Part shown: positions 18,698 through 27,006 of the stretch, piece by piece
Layout of the letters: every line of letters begins with the position of its first letter
How positions within the stretch are numbered: the stretch's first letter is position 1
Assembly: GCF_026805325.1 (NCBI RefSeq)
Contig: NZ_JAPRAT010000013.1
Coordinates: 25,789-89,788, forward strand
Direction of reading: 5' to 3'
Source of the DNA: Natronobacillus azotifigens
GTDB taxonomy: Bacteria; Bacillota; Bacilli; Bacillales; Amphibacillaceae
Length of the DNA: 64,000 bases
Notes under the pieces: generated by a model
Told to the model about the DNA's origin: nothing
Database searches by the model: none
What the model saw: the letters and a program-made list of their open reading frames with translations, nothing else
Made by a program: the position numbers and the translations under genes

Positions 18698-19012
18698 ATG
18701 ATTATTGTAACGACAGATTTTGTTCCAGGTAAAGAAATTAAAGAATTCAAGGGTTTGGTTAGGGGTAGTACCGTTCAGTCCAAACATATTGGTAGAGATA
18801 TTACCTCGTCATTTAAGACAATCGTCGGAGGAGAAATTAAAGCTTACACGGAAATGCTAGACGATGCTAGAAAAAAAGCACTAGAACGAATGACGGCAGA
18901 AGCGGAAAGTCTGGGAGCAAATGCCATCATTGCGATGCGATTAGAATCATCTACCGTAATGGGAGCAGCATCAGAAATCATCGCATACGGCACCGCAGTA
19001 ACAGTAGAATAA
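18698..19012 (+). CDS. YbjQ/UPF0145-family protein
   Basis: The 104-residue protein has the typical YbjQ pattern: VTTDFVPGKEI at the start, GLVRGSTV, IVGGEIKAYTEML, ARKKALERM, AESLGANAIIAMR and a C-terminal YGTAVTVE. The family forms pentameric rings and is often annotated as a heavy-metal-binding-domain protein; its function is not established. AAGAGGAGAAGAGAG precedes the ATG. A REP copy begins three bases after the stop, followed by a terminator. Confidence 0.9.
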   Translation: MIIVTTDFVPGKEIKEFKGLVRGSTVQSKHIGRDITSSFKTIVGGEIKAYTEMLDDARKKALERMTAEAESLGANAIIAMRLESSTVMGAASEIIAYGTAVTVE

Positions 19013-19014
19013 CC

Positions 19015-19045
19015 GGTGCCTGTCACCGCCCGAATTATGTCGAAT
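19015..19045 (+). repeat. REP-like repeat copy 1
   Basis: This copy has hairpin GGTGCCTGTCACC followed by tail GCCCGAATTATGTCGAAT. It begins three bases after the YbjQ stop codon, in the sense direction. It belongs to a family of 16 copies in this window linked to the RAYT gene at 53291. Confidence 0.9.
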
Positions 19046-19047
19046 CG

Positions 19048-19074
19048 GGGGAAGCCCTACATTGTAGGGTTTTT
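19048..19074 (+). terminator. Terminator after YbjQ-family gene
   Basis: The short stem GCCCTACA/TGTAGGGT with a tight loop is followed by TTTTTTG. It lies directly after REP copy 1, so the REP sits between the stop codon and the terminator. Confidence 0.8.
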
Positions 19075-19293
19075 TGTGTTGGGTAAGTTGGGTTATTCCT
19101 GTGACCTAGGCAATTAGAGGCGATATCAAATACTATACTTATACTTTCATGTTTCGTTTTGTAGCAATTGTATTACTATTAAATCGAGTGAAAACATGTA
19201 GGTGATATTAGAAAAAAGTTATTGTGTATGTTAACTTAAAAATGAACCACTTCAATAGAACTTAAACATTTCAAGAAGGGAAGATCAGTTATA

Positions 19294-19830
19294 ATGGTAT
19301 TCAGCTATAAAAACTTTCGCGGAGATACGTATTATTTACATTCTACACAAACAAAAAAAGGCAATCCAAGATACCATTTTGCAAAGAAAATAGATGAATC
19401 AACCAGTGAAGACAAGTTCCCCAAAGGATACGAAGTCTATGAAGAACCCAACGGCAAAGTATATGCGAGGAAAAAAACGAAAGCAATGTTAAATCCGGCA
19501 GAGATTAGCATAATAAGTGATGGTATGAAAAAATATAGTGAGGTTAGTGATTTTAAACTAGATATAAAAAAGAACATTGTATCTATTTATGCAAATGAAA
19601 GTACCGAGGAAGAATCACTTATCCCACTTTCATTGAAACATAAGTATTATGAGGCGAAAATGCGGTTTATTCTAATTGACGAAGAAGCACGGACTTTTGT
19701 GGTTGAAAGATTTTGCTATTTAGGGAGCGTTGATGATTGGATTGACTTAGATTGCTCTGATGACTTAAGCGAGTTAGTAAAGGAGTATGTACAACATATT
19801 GGAAAAGAGTCATTCTATGAATTGATGTAG
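19294..19830 (+). CDS. Hypothetical protein, 178 aa
   Basis: This family was not recognised. The protein is soluble, with no signal peptide or membrane segment. It opens with short aromatic strands (FSYKNFRGDTYYLHSTQTKK, YHFAKKI, YEVYEEPNGKVYARKK), suggesting a beta-rich N-terminal domain, and has a mixed C-terminal half ending in KEYVQHIGKESFYELM. AGAAGGGAAG lies ahead of the ATG. It is flanked by non-coding DNA and stands alone as a single transcription unit. Confidence 0.7.
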   Translation: MVFSYKNFRGDTYYLHSTQTKKGNPRYHFAKKIDESTSEDKFPKGYEVYEEPNGKVYARKKTKAMLNPAEISIISDGMKKYSEVSDFKLDIKKNIVSIYANESTEEESLIPLSLKHKYYEAKMRFILIDEEARTFVVERFCYLGSVDDWIDLDCSDDLSELVKEYVQHIGKESFYELM

Positions 19831-19964
19831 TATGAAGAAAAATTAAATGCAGAAGCAGGAGAATTATTCCCTGCTTCCTTAATTCTTACCGCCATCGTAA
19901 AAGATAACGTTCAATTTGAGCAAATAGTGTCATAACAATTGTTACGATAAAGCCGATGAACATC

Positions 19965-19995
19965 GGTGCCTGGCACCACCCGAATTATGTCGAAA
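19965..19995 (+). repeat. REP-like repeat copy 2 (perfect palindrome variant)
   Basis: The hairpin here is GGTGCCTGGCACC, where the loop change makes the whole 13-mer fully palindromic. The tail is ACCCGAATTATGTCGAAA. It lies 134 bp after the stop of the gene at 19294, further than most copies. Confidence 0.85.
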
Positions 19996-20019
19996 TGAGC
20001 GCGAATTTTTGGTGGATTG

Positions 20020-20067
20020 AAAAGGAAGTACAGTTGTTGACGTGTCAACATTTGTACTTCCTTTTAT
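20020..20067. terminator. Long bidirectional hairpin terminator
   Basis: Two 22-base arms (AAAAGGAAGTACAGTTGTTGAC and its near-exact complement, two mismatches) are separated by GT, with TTTT on both outer sides. It lies between the plus-strand gene ending at 19830 and the minus-strand dha genes, so it can serve both. The plus-side T-tract merges with the TTTAT target of the adjacent mobile element. Confidence 0.8.
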
Positions 20068-20215
20068 CCTGTAATAACCGTTCGTATGACTTCCGCTTCA
20101 AAACAACAAGAAAATCAAAGTTGTTTACTGGGGAGAAACGGACGCTAGTACTTCGAAGACTTCAACGAATAATCAGTGGTGCAACACCTAAAAATCCCTA
20201 TTGATTGAAGTTTCC
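20068..20215 (+). mobile_element. TTTAT-flanked two-hairpin element, copy E
   Basis: This 148-bp copy shares AACCGTTCGTATGAC, CAAAACAACAAGAAAATCAA, GTTGTTTA, AACGGACGCTAGTAC and TGATTGAAGTTTCC with the other copies. TTTAT (20063-20067) lies at its left end; no copy is left on the right side. Stem 1 has mismatches, so the copy is older than those at 21635 and 56435. Confidence 0.8.
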
Positions 20216-20231
20216 CCGTGCTCAACATTTC

Positions 20232-20606
20232 TTATTTAATTTTGAGTGGTGTTAGTTGTTTATCAATTGCCTCTTTTTCATTGCCACCATTAATGAGCAC
20301 ACTAGCAGTAAATGCTCCTTCAATAAAGGCGCAATCAACAATTTCAATGGACTTGTCACACATCTCACTAACCATTTCTAAGGTCATTTTAGCACTTCCT
20401 AAATCATAAAAGGCATAAATGTGATCTGCTTCGTTTTCTTCGACAGCTTGCATGATTTTATCAAAACTTGAACCAATATTACCTTCATCTGTACCACCAG
20501 CATATGTCAGCGGTGTATTCGTGGCACTTTCTTTTAATAGTTTGTAGACCCCAAAGGCGAGTTCTTCCACATGTGATGCTAACAGAACTCCAAATGGCTT
20601 ACTCAT
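20232..20606 (-). CDS. dhaM: Dihydroxyacetone kinase phosphoryl-donor subunit DhaM
   Basis: The 124-residue protein has the EIIA-Man-like fold pattern of DhaM: the LLASHVEELAFGV block contains the His (residue 12) that accepts phosphate from HPr, followed by TYAGGTDEGNIGSS and IYAFYDLGSAKM. It passes phosphate to DhaL-ADP. Its first codons overlap the end of dhaL by 8 bp, so the two are coupled. It is a single-domain form, as in Lactococcus and Bacilli. Confidence 0.9.
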   Translation of the reverse strand: MSKPFGVLLASHVEELAFGVYKLLKESATNTPLTYAGGTDEGNIGSSFDKIMQAVEENEADHIYAFYDLGSAKMTLEMVSEMCDKSIEIVDCAFIEGAFTASVLINGGNEKEAIDKQLTPLKIK

Positions 20607-21186
20607 TCACATCAACCTCCTCTAAAAGCGCGAAGAAAAGATAACTACTTGAAACGGAACCAGGATCTAGATGTCCAATTGAACCTTCATTTAAATAAGA
20701 CGCTCGCCCTTTCGTTGCTTTTAATTCTTTCGTTGCTTCAACCGATTCATTAATGACATCTTTGGTTAATTTTTTCTCCTGTAATGCCTTCACTACAGGG
20801 GCCCACATATCGGCCATCGTTTTCTCATCCGCATCTGCCTTGCTGCGTTTTTTGACGCCATCAAGTCCTGCCGCAAGAACGGTAGGTAACTCTTCTGTAT
20901 CGATCACCTTTGCCATTTCTAAGAATGCGGTACCGTACAATGGTCCTGATGCTCCACCAACTTTACTAACCATTGCCATTGCAGCTTTTTTCAAGATCTC
21001 ACTGGCAGGTGTATGATTCTCATTTTTTATCGCTTCTTCAACTGCATGAACACCTCGGGCCATATTCGATCCATGATCCCCGTCACCAATCGCTTGATCT
21101 AAGTCATTTAAATCTTGCTTCTTTTCCTGGATTTTTGCGCTGAAATTAAGCAACCAAGCGCGTGTTTGTTTACCTGTTAATTTCAT
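20599..21186 (-). CDS. dhaL: Dihydroxyacetone kinase ADP-binding subunit DhaL
   Basis: The 195-residue protein shows the DhaL nucleotide/Mg site DLDQAIGDGDHGSNMARG (about 30-47), the GGASGPLYGTAFLEMAK loop and the conserved end GSIGHLDPGSVSSSYLFF. DhaL holds ADP that is rephosphorylated by DhaM and phosphorylates dihydroxyacetone bound to DhaK. No dhaK gene is present in the window; the gene upstream on this strand is absent, so this is a dhaL-dhaM pair without its substrate-binding subunit. GAGGAGG lies before the ATG. Confidence 0.92.
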   Translation of the reverse strand: MKLTGKQTRAWLLNFSAKIQEKKQDLNDLDQAIGDGDHGSNMARGVHAVEEAIKNENHTPASEILKKAAMAMVSKVGGASGPLYGTAFLEMAKVIDTEELPTVLAAGLDGVKKRSKADADEKTMADMWAPVVKALQEKKLTKDVINESVEATKELKATKGRASYLNEGSIGHLDPGSVSSSYLFFALLEEVDVNE

Positions 21187-21250
21187 TCATATTCCTCCTC
21201 ATAGTTTTCCCTCAAGAGCCGAGGCAAAAGAACCTATCTCTATAATAAGA

Positions 21251-21264
21251 TAAAAGCGCTTCAA
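21251..21264. promoter_or_regulatory. Possible CcpA cre site upstream of dhaL
   Basis: TAAAAGCGCTTCAA contains the AAGCGCTT palindromic core of cre sites and lies 65 bp upstream of the dhaL start, in the divergent gap with the lipase gene. The outer T-G/C-A positions are imperfect, so the call is tentative. Confidence 0.4.
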
Positions 21265-21406
21265 TTTAAACGGATATTCTTTTAGAGCTGTCAGAAATAC
21301 AACGTATTTTACTATTCAAATGATAAACAATTAAGCTAAAATACAAATAAGTGATCAAATGGAAACAATCATTAATTCAAAATTTAAGCTGAAGGAGTGG
21401 TTTACG

Positions 21407-22462
21407 ATGTTAAACGAATGGATCACATCAGCAGACGGTACACTGATTTATCTCTACTATTATGATGTAAAAAATCCAAAAGCAGTCTTACAATTTGCTC
21501 ATGGAATGGGAGAACATGCGGGCCGATATCATGATTTTTTCACATTTTTACAGTCAAAAGGGATAAGGGTTGTTGCTAATGATCATCGGGGACATGGTAA
21601 AACCGGTGAAAAAATGGGTGTGATGGGGTTTTATCCCGGAGCAACCGTCCGTAAGACTCCCACTTCAAAACAAGGAGAATCACAAGTTGTTTAAGTGGGA
21701 GTAACGGACGCTACCACCCCGAATGGTTCAACTAACAATCAGTGGGGGGATATCTAAAAACCCCCACTGATTGAAGTTTCACTTTATGCGGAAAAAGCAG
21801 GTTTTGAAACCGCGGTTGATGACTTGCGGTTGATTCATAATCTTCTCCAGCAGGATCACCCTTATGTTCCTCATATTATGATGGGACATAGTATGGGGTC
21901 TTTTCTTGTTCGTCGGTACATGCAAAAATACTCTGATGATAAGCAAGCGGTGATTTTATCTGGAACAGGTTATCATCGAGGATTGGTTGGTAAAGCTGGC
22001 ATGATGCTTGCAAAACTTGAAACGATTATCTTCAGTCCAACACATAAAAGTAAGTTGATGAATAAGTTGAGCTTTGGACAATATCAGAAACATTTTCAGT
22101 CTGGAAGCTGGCTTAGTCGCGATAAAGCAGAAGTTTCCCTATACAATGAAGACCCATTTAGTGGTTTTATTTCTACAAGCCAGTTTTTTGTTGATCTATT
22201 ATCTGGTATTGACACGTTGCATAAACCGTCAGAATTAAAGAAAGTAAATACAAATACCCCCATGCTTTTTATTAGTGGCGCTGAAGATCCTGTAGGCAAC
22301 TTTACTAACGGAGTAAAGAAAGCGATTCGTGACTATGAACAAGTTGGCGTTAAAACAATCGATGTGATTTTCTATGAAGACGCTAGACACGAACTGACCT
22401 TTGAGAAAAATCGCGATGAGGTCATTAATGATATCTATAACTGGATCAAAACGGTTTACTAG
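21407..22462 (+). pseudogene. Monoacylglycerol lipase-type alpha/beta hydrolase, interrupted by a mobile element
   Basis: The two halves form one hydrolase: FAHGMGEHAGRY (oxyanion region) and VVANDHRGHG in the first, then the nucleophile elbow MMGHSMGSF, a C-terminal Asp (ISGAEDPVGNF) and His (YEDARHELTFE) in the second. These match Hydrolase_4/lysophospholipase enzymes of ~300 residues. A 148-bp element plus a 5-bp duplication (21635-21787) sits after GFY; removing it restores GFY-AEKAG in the same frame. The insert is 153 bp, a multiple of three, but contains in-frame stops at 21692 and further on. No other lesion is seen, so inactivation is recent. Start 21407 has AAGGAG at good spacing. 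Confidence 0.88.
21630..21787 (+). mobile_element. TTTAT-flanked two-hairpin element, copy A (inside lipase gene)
   Basis: The element spans 21635-21782 (148 bp) with TTTAT target duplications at 21630-21634 and 21783-21787. Stem 1 is a long hairpin: CGTCCGT..ACTCCCACTT pairs with AAGTGGGAGTAACGGACG. Stem 2 is CAATCAGTGGGGG pairing with CCCCCACTGATTG. The two are joined by CTACCACCCCGAATGGTTCAA. It carries no gene, so it must move by a trans-acting enzyme or another route. The exact duplication inside a gene proves insertion. Confidence 0.92.
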
Positions 22463-22472
22463 CAGATTAAGC

Positions 22473-22503
22473 GGTGCCTGTCACCGCCCGAATTATGTCG
22501 AAT
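22473..22503 (+). repeat. REP-like repeat copy 3
   Basis: The full 31-bp form lies ten bases after the stop of the interrupted lipase gene, in the sense direction. Confidence 0.9.
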
Positions 22504-22796
22504 GGTAGAGGGAGCTAACATTTTGAATCCTTCAAAGGCTTAATCAGCGATTGGTGTGAATAAATCAGTGAAATACACCCTAAATACCCTAAAGCACCAA
22601 TCAACTGATAGAAGTTTAACATGATGCTAACTTTTCCTTCAACCAAGTTCTTCTCTAGACATCCTCCTTATTTATCCTCGAAATCCTAAACATGCCCTGT
22701 AACATTTCTCCATCTAAGTAACAGTTCAAATACTAAGAATAATCGCAACTTTTTCCTCACGTTAATTTTTTACCCTTCATGTTAAAAATTCACCCG
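22504..22796. other. Non-coding stretch before the chvE-like gene
   Basis: No gene is seen. At 22541-22618 a weak inverted repeat (AATCAG..GATTGGTG with CACCAATC..CTGAT, then AGAAGTTT) recalls stem 2 and the end of the TTTAT element and may be a heavily decayed copy. Evidence is too slim for a separate mobile-element call. Confidence 0.35.
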
Positions 22797-22826
22797 TGAA
22801 TGCGCTTTCTTGTGTAAGCGTATTCA
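22797..22826 (+). promoter_or_regulatory. Two adjacent cre-like sites upstream of the sugar-binding protein gene
   Basis: TGAATGCGCTTTCT (22797-22810) and TGTAAGCGTATTCA (22813-22826) each match the CcpA consensus TGWNANCGNTNWCA at all but one or two positions. They lie 49-78 bp upstream of the gene at 22875, where carbon catabolite repression of a sugar transporter would be expected. Confidence 0.65.
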
Positions 22827-22874
22827 AATATACTCAAGTTGTAAGACAAAACAAGTTTCGAGAGGGGTTATACC

Positions 22875-24044
22875 ATGTTAAAAAGAAGTAAATTTTTATG
22901 GGTATTATTAATTGGAGCATTTGTAGGTTTTCTACTTGTAGGTTGTACAGAGGATCCAACATCTAGTGACGGAAACGATAACAATAATACAGGGGAAACG
23001 ACAGATGAAGGCGGTAATGGTTCAGGAGAGATTAACGTAGGGATTGTTCTTCCTACACGTGACGAGCCACGTTGGGTTCAAGATGAGCAACGATTTAGAG
23101 ATGCACTTGCTGATTCGGATTATACAACGGAAATTTTATTCAGCCAAGGTTCATCCGCTAACGAACTACAAAACGTTCAAACACTTATTAACCGTGGTAT
23201 TGACGTATTAATTATAAGCCCGCATGATGGCGATGCTGCTGGTGCCGCTGCTAGAGCAGCAAGTGATGAAGGTATTACAGTAATCTCTTATGATCGCTTA
23301 ATTACAAATACAGATGCGGTAGATTATTATGTAACATTTGATAGCTTTGCAGTAGGAGAAGCGCAAGGGCAATACTTAATTGACCATGCAGAAGGTACTG
23401 GAGTTCCATTATATCTATATGCCGGTGCTTCTTCAGATAACAATGCGTTCTTATTCTTTGAAGGTGCGTGGTCTGTATTACAACCAAAAATTGAAGATGG
23501 TACATTTGTGATTGCGAACTCAAGTGCTGCCGAAGAATTATCGGATAAAAATGAATTATCTCGCGATGAATTAGGACGTATTTTAGGTCAAGTTACAACA
23601 AACTGGGATCCAAATGAAGCGATCAATAGAGCGCAAACACACCTTACATCAGCATCTGAAGATTTAAAGGGTGATGTTTCGATTCTAGCACCAAACGATG
23701 GTACAGCACGTTCAATCGCTGATATCTTTGGTGGCGATAATGAGATCACAAGCTATGTCATTACTGGTCAAGATGCAGAGATGGCATCGATCCAATACAT
23801 TATTGATGGTAAACAATCCATGACGGTATTCAAAGATGTACGTCTTTTAGTTGAAGATGCAATGGGAATGGCCGTTTCCATTCTTGATGGTAATACACCA
23901 GAAACAACTGGATCTTATGATAATGGTTCTGTTGATGTAGCAGCAATGCAATCAGAGGTTATCGTAGTGGATCAAGAAAGTGTTCAGGAAGAATTAATTG
24001 ATTCTGGCTATTATGATGCAAGTGATTTTACTGGTTTAGAATAA
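22875..24044 (+). CDS. chvE: ChvE-type sugar-binding lipoprotein of a multiple-monosaccharide ABC transporter
   Basis: The 389-residue protein has a lipobox (LLVGC, Cys near 24), a Gly/Asn/Thr linker and a periplasmic-binding-protein type I fold: VGIVLPTRDEPRWVQDE, INRGIDVLIISPHDGDAAG, VISYDRLITNTDAVDYYVTF, ITGQDAEMASIQYIIDGKQ. The DYYVTFDSFAVGEAQGQYL region follows ChvE and related xylose/arabinose/galactose-binding proteins. It binds sugar outside the membrane and hands it to the MmsAB-like transporter encoded next. Exact substrate cannot be told from sequence. It has its own strong site GAGAGGGG and is separated from mmsA by a hairpin region, as is common where the binding protein is made in excess. 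Confidence 0.85.
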   Translation: MLKRSKFLWVLLIGAFVGFLLVGCTEDPTSSDGNDNNNTGETTDEGGNGSGEINVGIVLPTRDEPRWVQDEQRFRDALADSDYTTEILFSQGSSANELQNVQTLINRGIDVLIISPHDGDAAGAAARAASDEGITVISYDRLITNTDAVDYYVTFDSFAVGEAQGQYLIDHAEGTGVPLYLYAGASSDNNAFLFFEGAWSVLQPKIEDGTFVIANSSAAEELSDKNELSRDELGRILGQVTTNWDPNEAINRAQTHLTSASEDLKGDVSILAPNDGTARSIADIFGGDNEITSYVITGQDAEMASIQYIIDGKQSMTVFKDVRLLVEDAMGMAVSILDGNTPETTGSYDNGSVDVAAMQSEVIVVDQESVQEELIDSGYYDASDFTGLE

Positions 24045-24066
24045 ACAAAAAAAACGGAAGTGGCTA

Positions 24067-24262
24067 CGAAATAGTGATCTTTGTTCCGAAGCAACCGTCC
24101 GTATGACTACCACTTCAAAATAACTAGAAAATTAAAGTTGTTTAAGTTGGGGTAACGGACGCTAGTATCTGAATGGTTCAAGAGTTTTAAGCCATCCTTT
24201 TGGACTATCAATCAGTGGGGAATTATTTGAAACCCCCACTGATTCACTGTATCACTATTTCG
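24067..24262 (+). promoter_or_regulatory. Intercistronic hairpin stem split by a mobile element
   Basis: The arms CGAAATAGTGAT (24067-24078) and ATCACTATTTCG (24251-24262) are exact complements and extend imperfectly outward (GAAGTGG with CCATTTC). Between them lies a copy of the two-hairpin element. The simplest reading is that the gene for the binding protein was followed by a stem-loop, of the kind that stabilises or attenuates such transcripts, and the element inserted into its loop. Confidence 0.6.
24086..24250 (+). mobile_element. Two-hairpin element, copy D (long form)
   Basis: The copy runs from CCGAAGCAACCGTCCGTATG to CCCCCACTGATT. It keeps both stems and has an extra segment (GCCATCCTTTTGGACTATC) between the GGTTCA motif and stem 2, shared with copy C at 42257. 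The right end departs from the usual GAAGTTTCAC and no TTTAT duplication remains. Confidence 0.8.
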
Positions 24263-24296
24263 TCCATTTCTAGTGTGCAATGAAGGTGGAGTGATT

Positions 24297-25817
24297 ATGG
24301 CGAAAACAATATTAGAAATGCATAATATCACGAAAACATTTCCCGGTGTAAAGGCATTAAGCAATGTTAATTTTAAGGTTGAAGAAGGTGAGATTCACTT
24401 TCTCGTTGGAGAAAATGGAGCGGGTAAATCAACCTTGATGAAAGTACTTAGCGGGGTATACCCATATGGGGAATATGATGGCGACATTGTGTATCAAGGT
24501 AAGGTGCAACAATTTAATAAGATTAATGATAGTGTTGATGTTGGGATTGCAATCATTTACCAAGAACTTGCACTCTTCCCAGATTTACCGGTTTATGAAA
24601 ATATCTATTTGGGCAATGAGGTTAAACAGAATGGTGTGATTAATTGGAATCAAACCATCGTCAAAGCGAAAGAAATGTTAAAGAAGGTAAATCTAAAAGT
24701 AAATCCTGAGGTTTTAATTAAAGATTTAGGTGTAGGGAAACAACAATTAATTGAAATTGCAAAGGCATTAAGTAAAGATGTGAAATTGTTGATTTTAGAT
24801 GAGCCCACAGCTGCTTTAAATGAAGACGATAGTGAAAATCTATTGGAGTTAATAAAGGAACTAAAGAAACAAGGAATTACGTGTATCATGATTTCTCACA
24901 AGTTAAAAGAAGTTGTCGCAATTGCGGACAAAGCGACGGTCTTGCGTGATGGGGAAACGATTTGTACCCTTGATGCGAAAAAAGGAGAAATTAATGAACG
25001 AACGATTATTAAAAACATGGTTGGTCGTGAAATGAACAATATTTACCCGGAGCGGGAAAATAAGAAAATCGGCGATACCATATTAGAGTTGCACAATTGG
25101 TCAGCATATGATTCCCAACTTGGTCGTCATGTGGTGAAGGATGCCAATTTGCATTTACGAAAAGGGGAAATAATCGGTATTGCTGGATTGATGGGAGCTG
25201 GAAGAACAGAACTCGCCCTCAGTATGTTTGGTAATCCGAAACAATATAAATTAACTGGTGATTTAATCGTTAATCAACAAAAGAGAAACTTTAAACACAC
25301 AAGTGATGCGATTAAGGAAGGCATGGCTTATGTGACCGAAGATCGGAAAGGTAATGGTCTATTTTTACTTCAAAATATTACGAATAATGTCTCTGCAGCT
25401 AAATTAAAAGGGATCGCCAATAGCGGGATCATTAATGATAACGAGGAAATAAAAGTTGCCGAACACTACAAAAAATCGCTCCACATTAAAGCTTCTTCGA
25501 TTGAACAAATGGTAGGAAAGTTAAGTGGTGGAAATCAACAAAAAGTATCTTTAGGAAAGTGGTTGTTTGCAGGCCCAAATATATTAATCCTTGACGAACC
25601 AACACGGGGGATCGATGTTGGTGCAAAGTTCGAAATCTATTCTGTGATGAATGAATTGATTGATCAAGGCTTAAGTATTATCATGATTTCTTCTGAATTA
25701 GGTGAAGTTCTAGGAATGAGTGATCGTGTCTACGTTATGGCCGAAGGAGAAATCAAAGGTGAACTAAGCGGTGAAGAGGCGGACCAAGAAAAGATTATGG
25801 AACTTGCAACACAATAG
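24297..25817 (+). CDS. mmsA: Multiple-monosaccharide ABC transporter ATPase (MmsA/GguA-like)
   Basis: The 506-residue protein has two fused ABC ATPase domains, as in XylG, AraG and MglA. Domain 1 has Walker A GENGAGKST, signature LGVGKQQLIEIAKAL and Walker B LLILDEPTAAL. Domain 2 has the degenerate GLMGAGRTE P-loop usual for this family, signature LSGGNQQKVSLGKWL and ILILDEPTRGID. It powers sugar uptake with the permease encoded 9 bp later. Start 24297 (MAKTILEM) follows GGTGGAGTG; an earlier in-frame codon at 24273 lacks a site. Confidence 0.92.
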   Translation: MAKTILEMHNITKTFPGVKALSNVNFKVEEGEIHFLVGENGAGKSTLMKVLSGVYPYGEYDGDIVYQGKVQQFNKINDSVDVGIAIIYQELALFPDLPVYENIYLGNEVKQNGVINWNQTIVKAKEMLKKVNLKVNPEVLIKDLGVGKQQLIEIAKALSKDVKLLILDEPTAALNEDDSENLLELIKELKKQGITCIMISHKLKEVVAIADKATVLRDGETICTLDAKKGEINERTIIKNMVGREMNNIYPERENKKIGDTILELHNWSAYDSQLGRHVVKDANLHLRKGEIIGIAGLMGAGRTELALSMFGNPKQYKLTGDLIVNQQKRNFKHTSDAIKEGMAYVTEDRKGNGLFLLQNITNNVSAAKLKGIANSGIINDNEEIKVAEHYKKSLHIKASSIEQMVGKLSGGNQQKVSLGKWLFAGPNILILDEPTRGIDVGAKFEIYSVMNELIDQGLSIIMISSELGEVLGMSDRVYVMAEGEIKGELSGEEADQEKIMELATQ

Positions 25818-25825
25818 GAGGCAGA

Positions 25826-27004
25826 ATGATGAAAATTTTGAATGAAGCAAGTACATTAATAAAAGAAAATATACGTGATTATGGGATGTATATCGCTTTA
25901 TTTGTGATCATGGTGACCTTTAACATGATGACAAATGGTGTGTTTATGTCTTCAAGAAATATTAGTAACTTACTAGATTCAGCAGGCTATATTGCTGTCC
26001 TTGCAGTTGGGATGACGCTCGTTATTGTGATTCGTCATATTGACTTATCGGTCGGTTATGTGGCCGGTTTTTTAGGGGCAATTGCAGCAATCTTATTGAT
26101 GCAGCAAGGTTTACCAGTTTATATCGTTATTCCGATCATTTTGCTTTTAGGGATTGTGATTGGTTTAATGAATGGCTTCTTGATTGCTCAGTTGGGTATT
26201 CCCGCTTTCGTTGCTTCACTAGCAGGGATGTTGATTTTTCGAGGGGCTCTTTTGCAAGTAACAGAAGGTACCGGAACGATTATTGTGCAAAATGCTGCTT
26301 TTAACGCATTAGGAAATGGGTTTATCCCATCTCTAGGTCAAATCTTAGATCGTCATCTATTGACCTTGATTGTTGGTGGAATCGGTATAATATTCTATAT
26401 TTATAGTGAATTAAGAACACGACATGACAAAATGAAATATAATTTTGAAGTAGTTTCGATAGGGATACTTGCTTTAAAGTTGGCGTTCGTATCAACTATT
26501 ATTGGTTACATTACCTGGGTTCTTGCTGGCTATAATGGCTTTTCATGGACATTGATGATTGTCTTGTTTGTTACGATTGTTTATCACTTCATCTCCAATA
26601 GAACAGTACTTGGTCGTCAAATTTACGCTGTCGGTAGTAATCCCGAAGCAGCACATTTAAGTGGTATTAACGTAAAAAAAGTTACCTACTTAGTCATGGC
26701 GTCCATGTCGATGTTGGCTGCCTTATCTGGTATTCTTTATACCGCGCGTTTACAGTCTGCAACAACAACTGCAGGTATGTTGTTTGAGCTAGACGCGATT
26801 GCTGCAGCATATGTTGGTGGTGTGTCTTCTGCTGGTGGTGTTGGTAAAGTTACTGGTGCAATCATTGGTGCGATTGTTATGGCATCCCTAACAAATGGAA
26901 TGAACTTATTAGGTGTAGGTATCTCGTATCAATATATGATTCGCGGTGGTGTATTAGCAGGCGCGGTAATCTTTGATGTATTGACACGAAAAAAAGGTAA
27001 ATAG
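25826..27004 (+). CDS. mmsB: Multiple-monosaccharide ABC transporter permease (MmsB/GguB-like)
   Basis: The 392-residue protein is strongly hydrophobic with about ten helices. It carries the family blocks GHIDLSVG-like RHIDLSVGYVAGFLGAI, IPAFVASLAGMLIFRG, GRQIYAVGSNPEAAHLSGI and ELDAIAAAYVGGVSSAGGVG. It is longer than RbsC-type permeases, matching GguB/XylH proteins of ~390 residues. AGGAGG lies just before the ATG. A terminator follows directly after the stop. Confidence 0.92.
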   Translation: MMKILNEASTLIKENIRDYGMYIALFVIMVTFNMMTNGVFMSSRNISNLLDSAGYIAVLAVGMTLVIVIRHIDLSVGYVAGFLGAIAAILLMQQGLPVYIVIPIILLLGIVIGLMNGFLIAQLGIPAFVASLAGMLIFRGALLQVTEGTGTIIVQNAAFNALGNGFIPSLGQILDRHLLTLIVGGIGIIFYIYSELRTRHDKMKYNFEVVSIGILALKLAFVSTIIGYITWVLAGYNGFSWTLMIVLFVTIVYHFISNRTVLGRQIYAVGSNPEAAHLSGINVKKVTYLVMASMSMLAALSGILYTARLQSATTTAGMLFELDAIAAAYVGGVSSAGGVGKVTGAIIGAIVMASLTNGMNLLGVGISYQYMIRGGVLAGAVIFDVLTRKKGK

Positions 27005-27006
27005 TA

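Noticed and set aside
19956..20204. An 82-codon plus-strand frame
   Set aside because: It is built from REP copy 2, a terminator hairpin and mobile element copy E, so it is not a gene.
20753..21016. An 87-codon plus-strand frame opposite dhaL
   Set aside because: It lies entirely antisense to a well-supported gene and has no homology-like pattern.
21635..21787. The lipase insert as a self-splicing intron or IStron
   Set aside because: It is only 148 bp, without group I/II core motifs or a transposase, and the TTTAT duplication shows plain insertion. RNA data could reopen the question.
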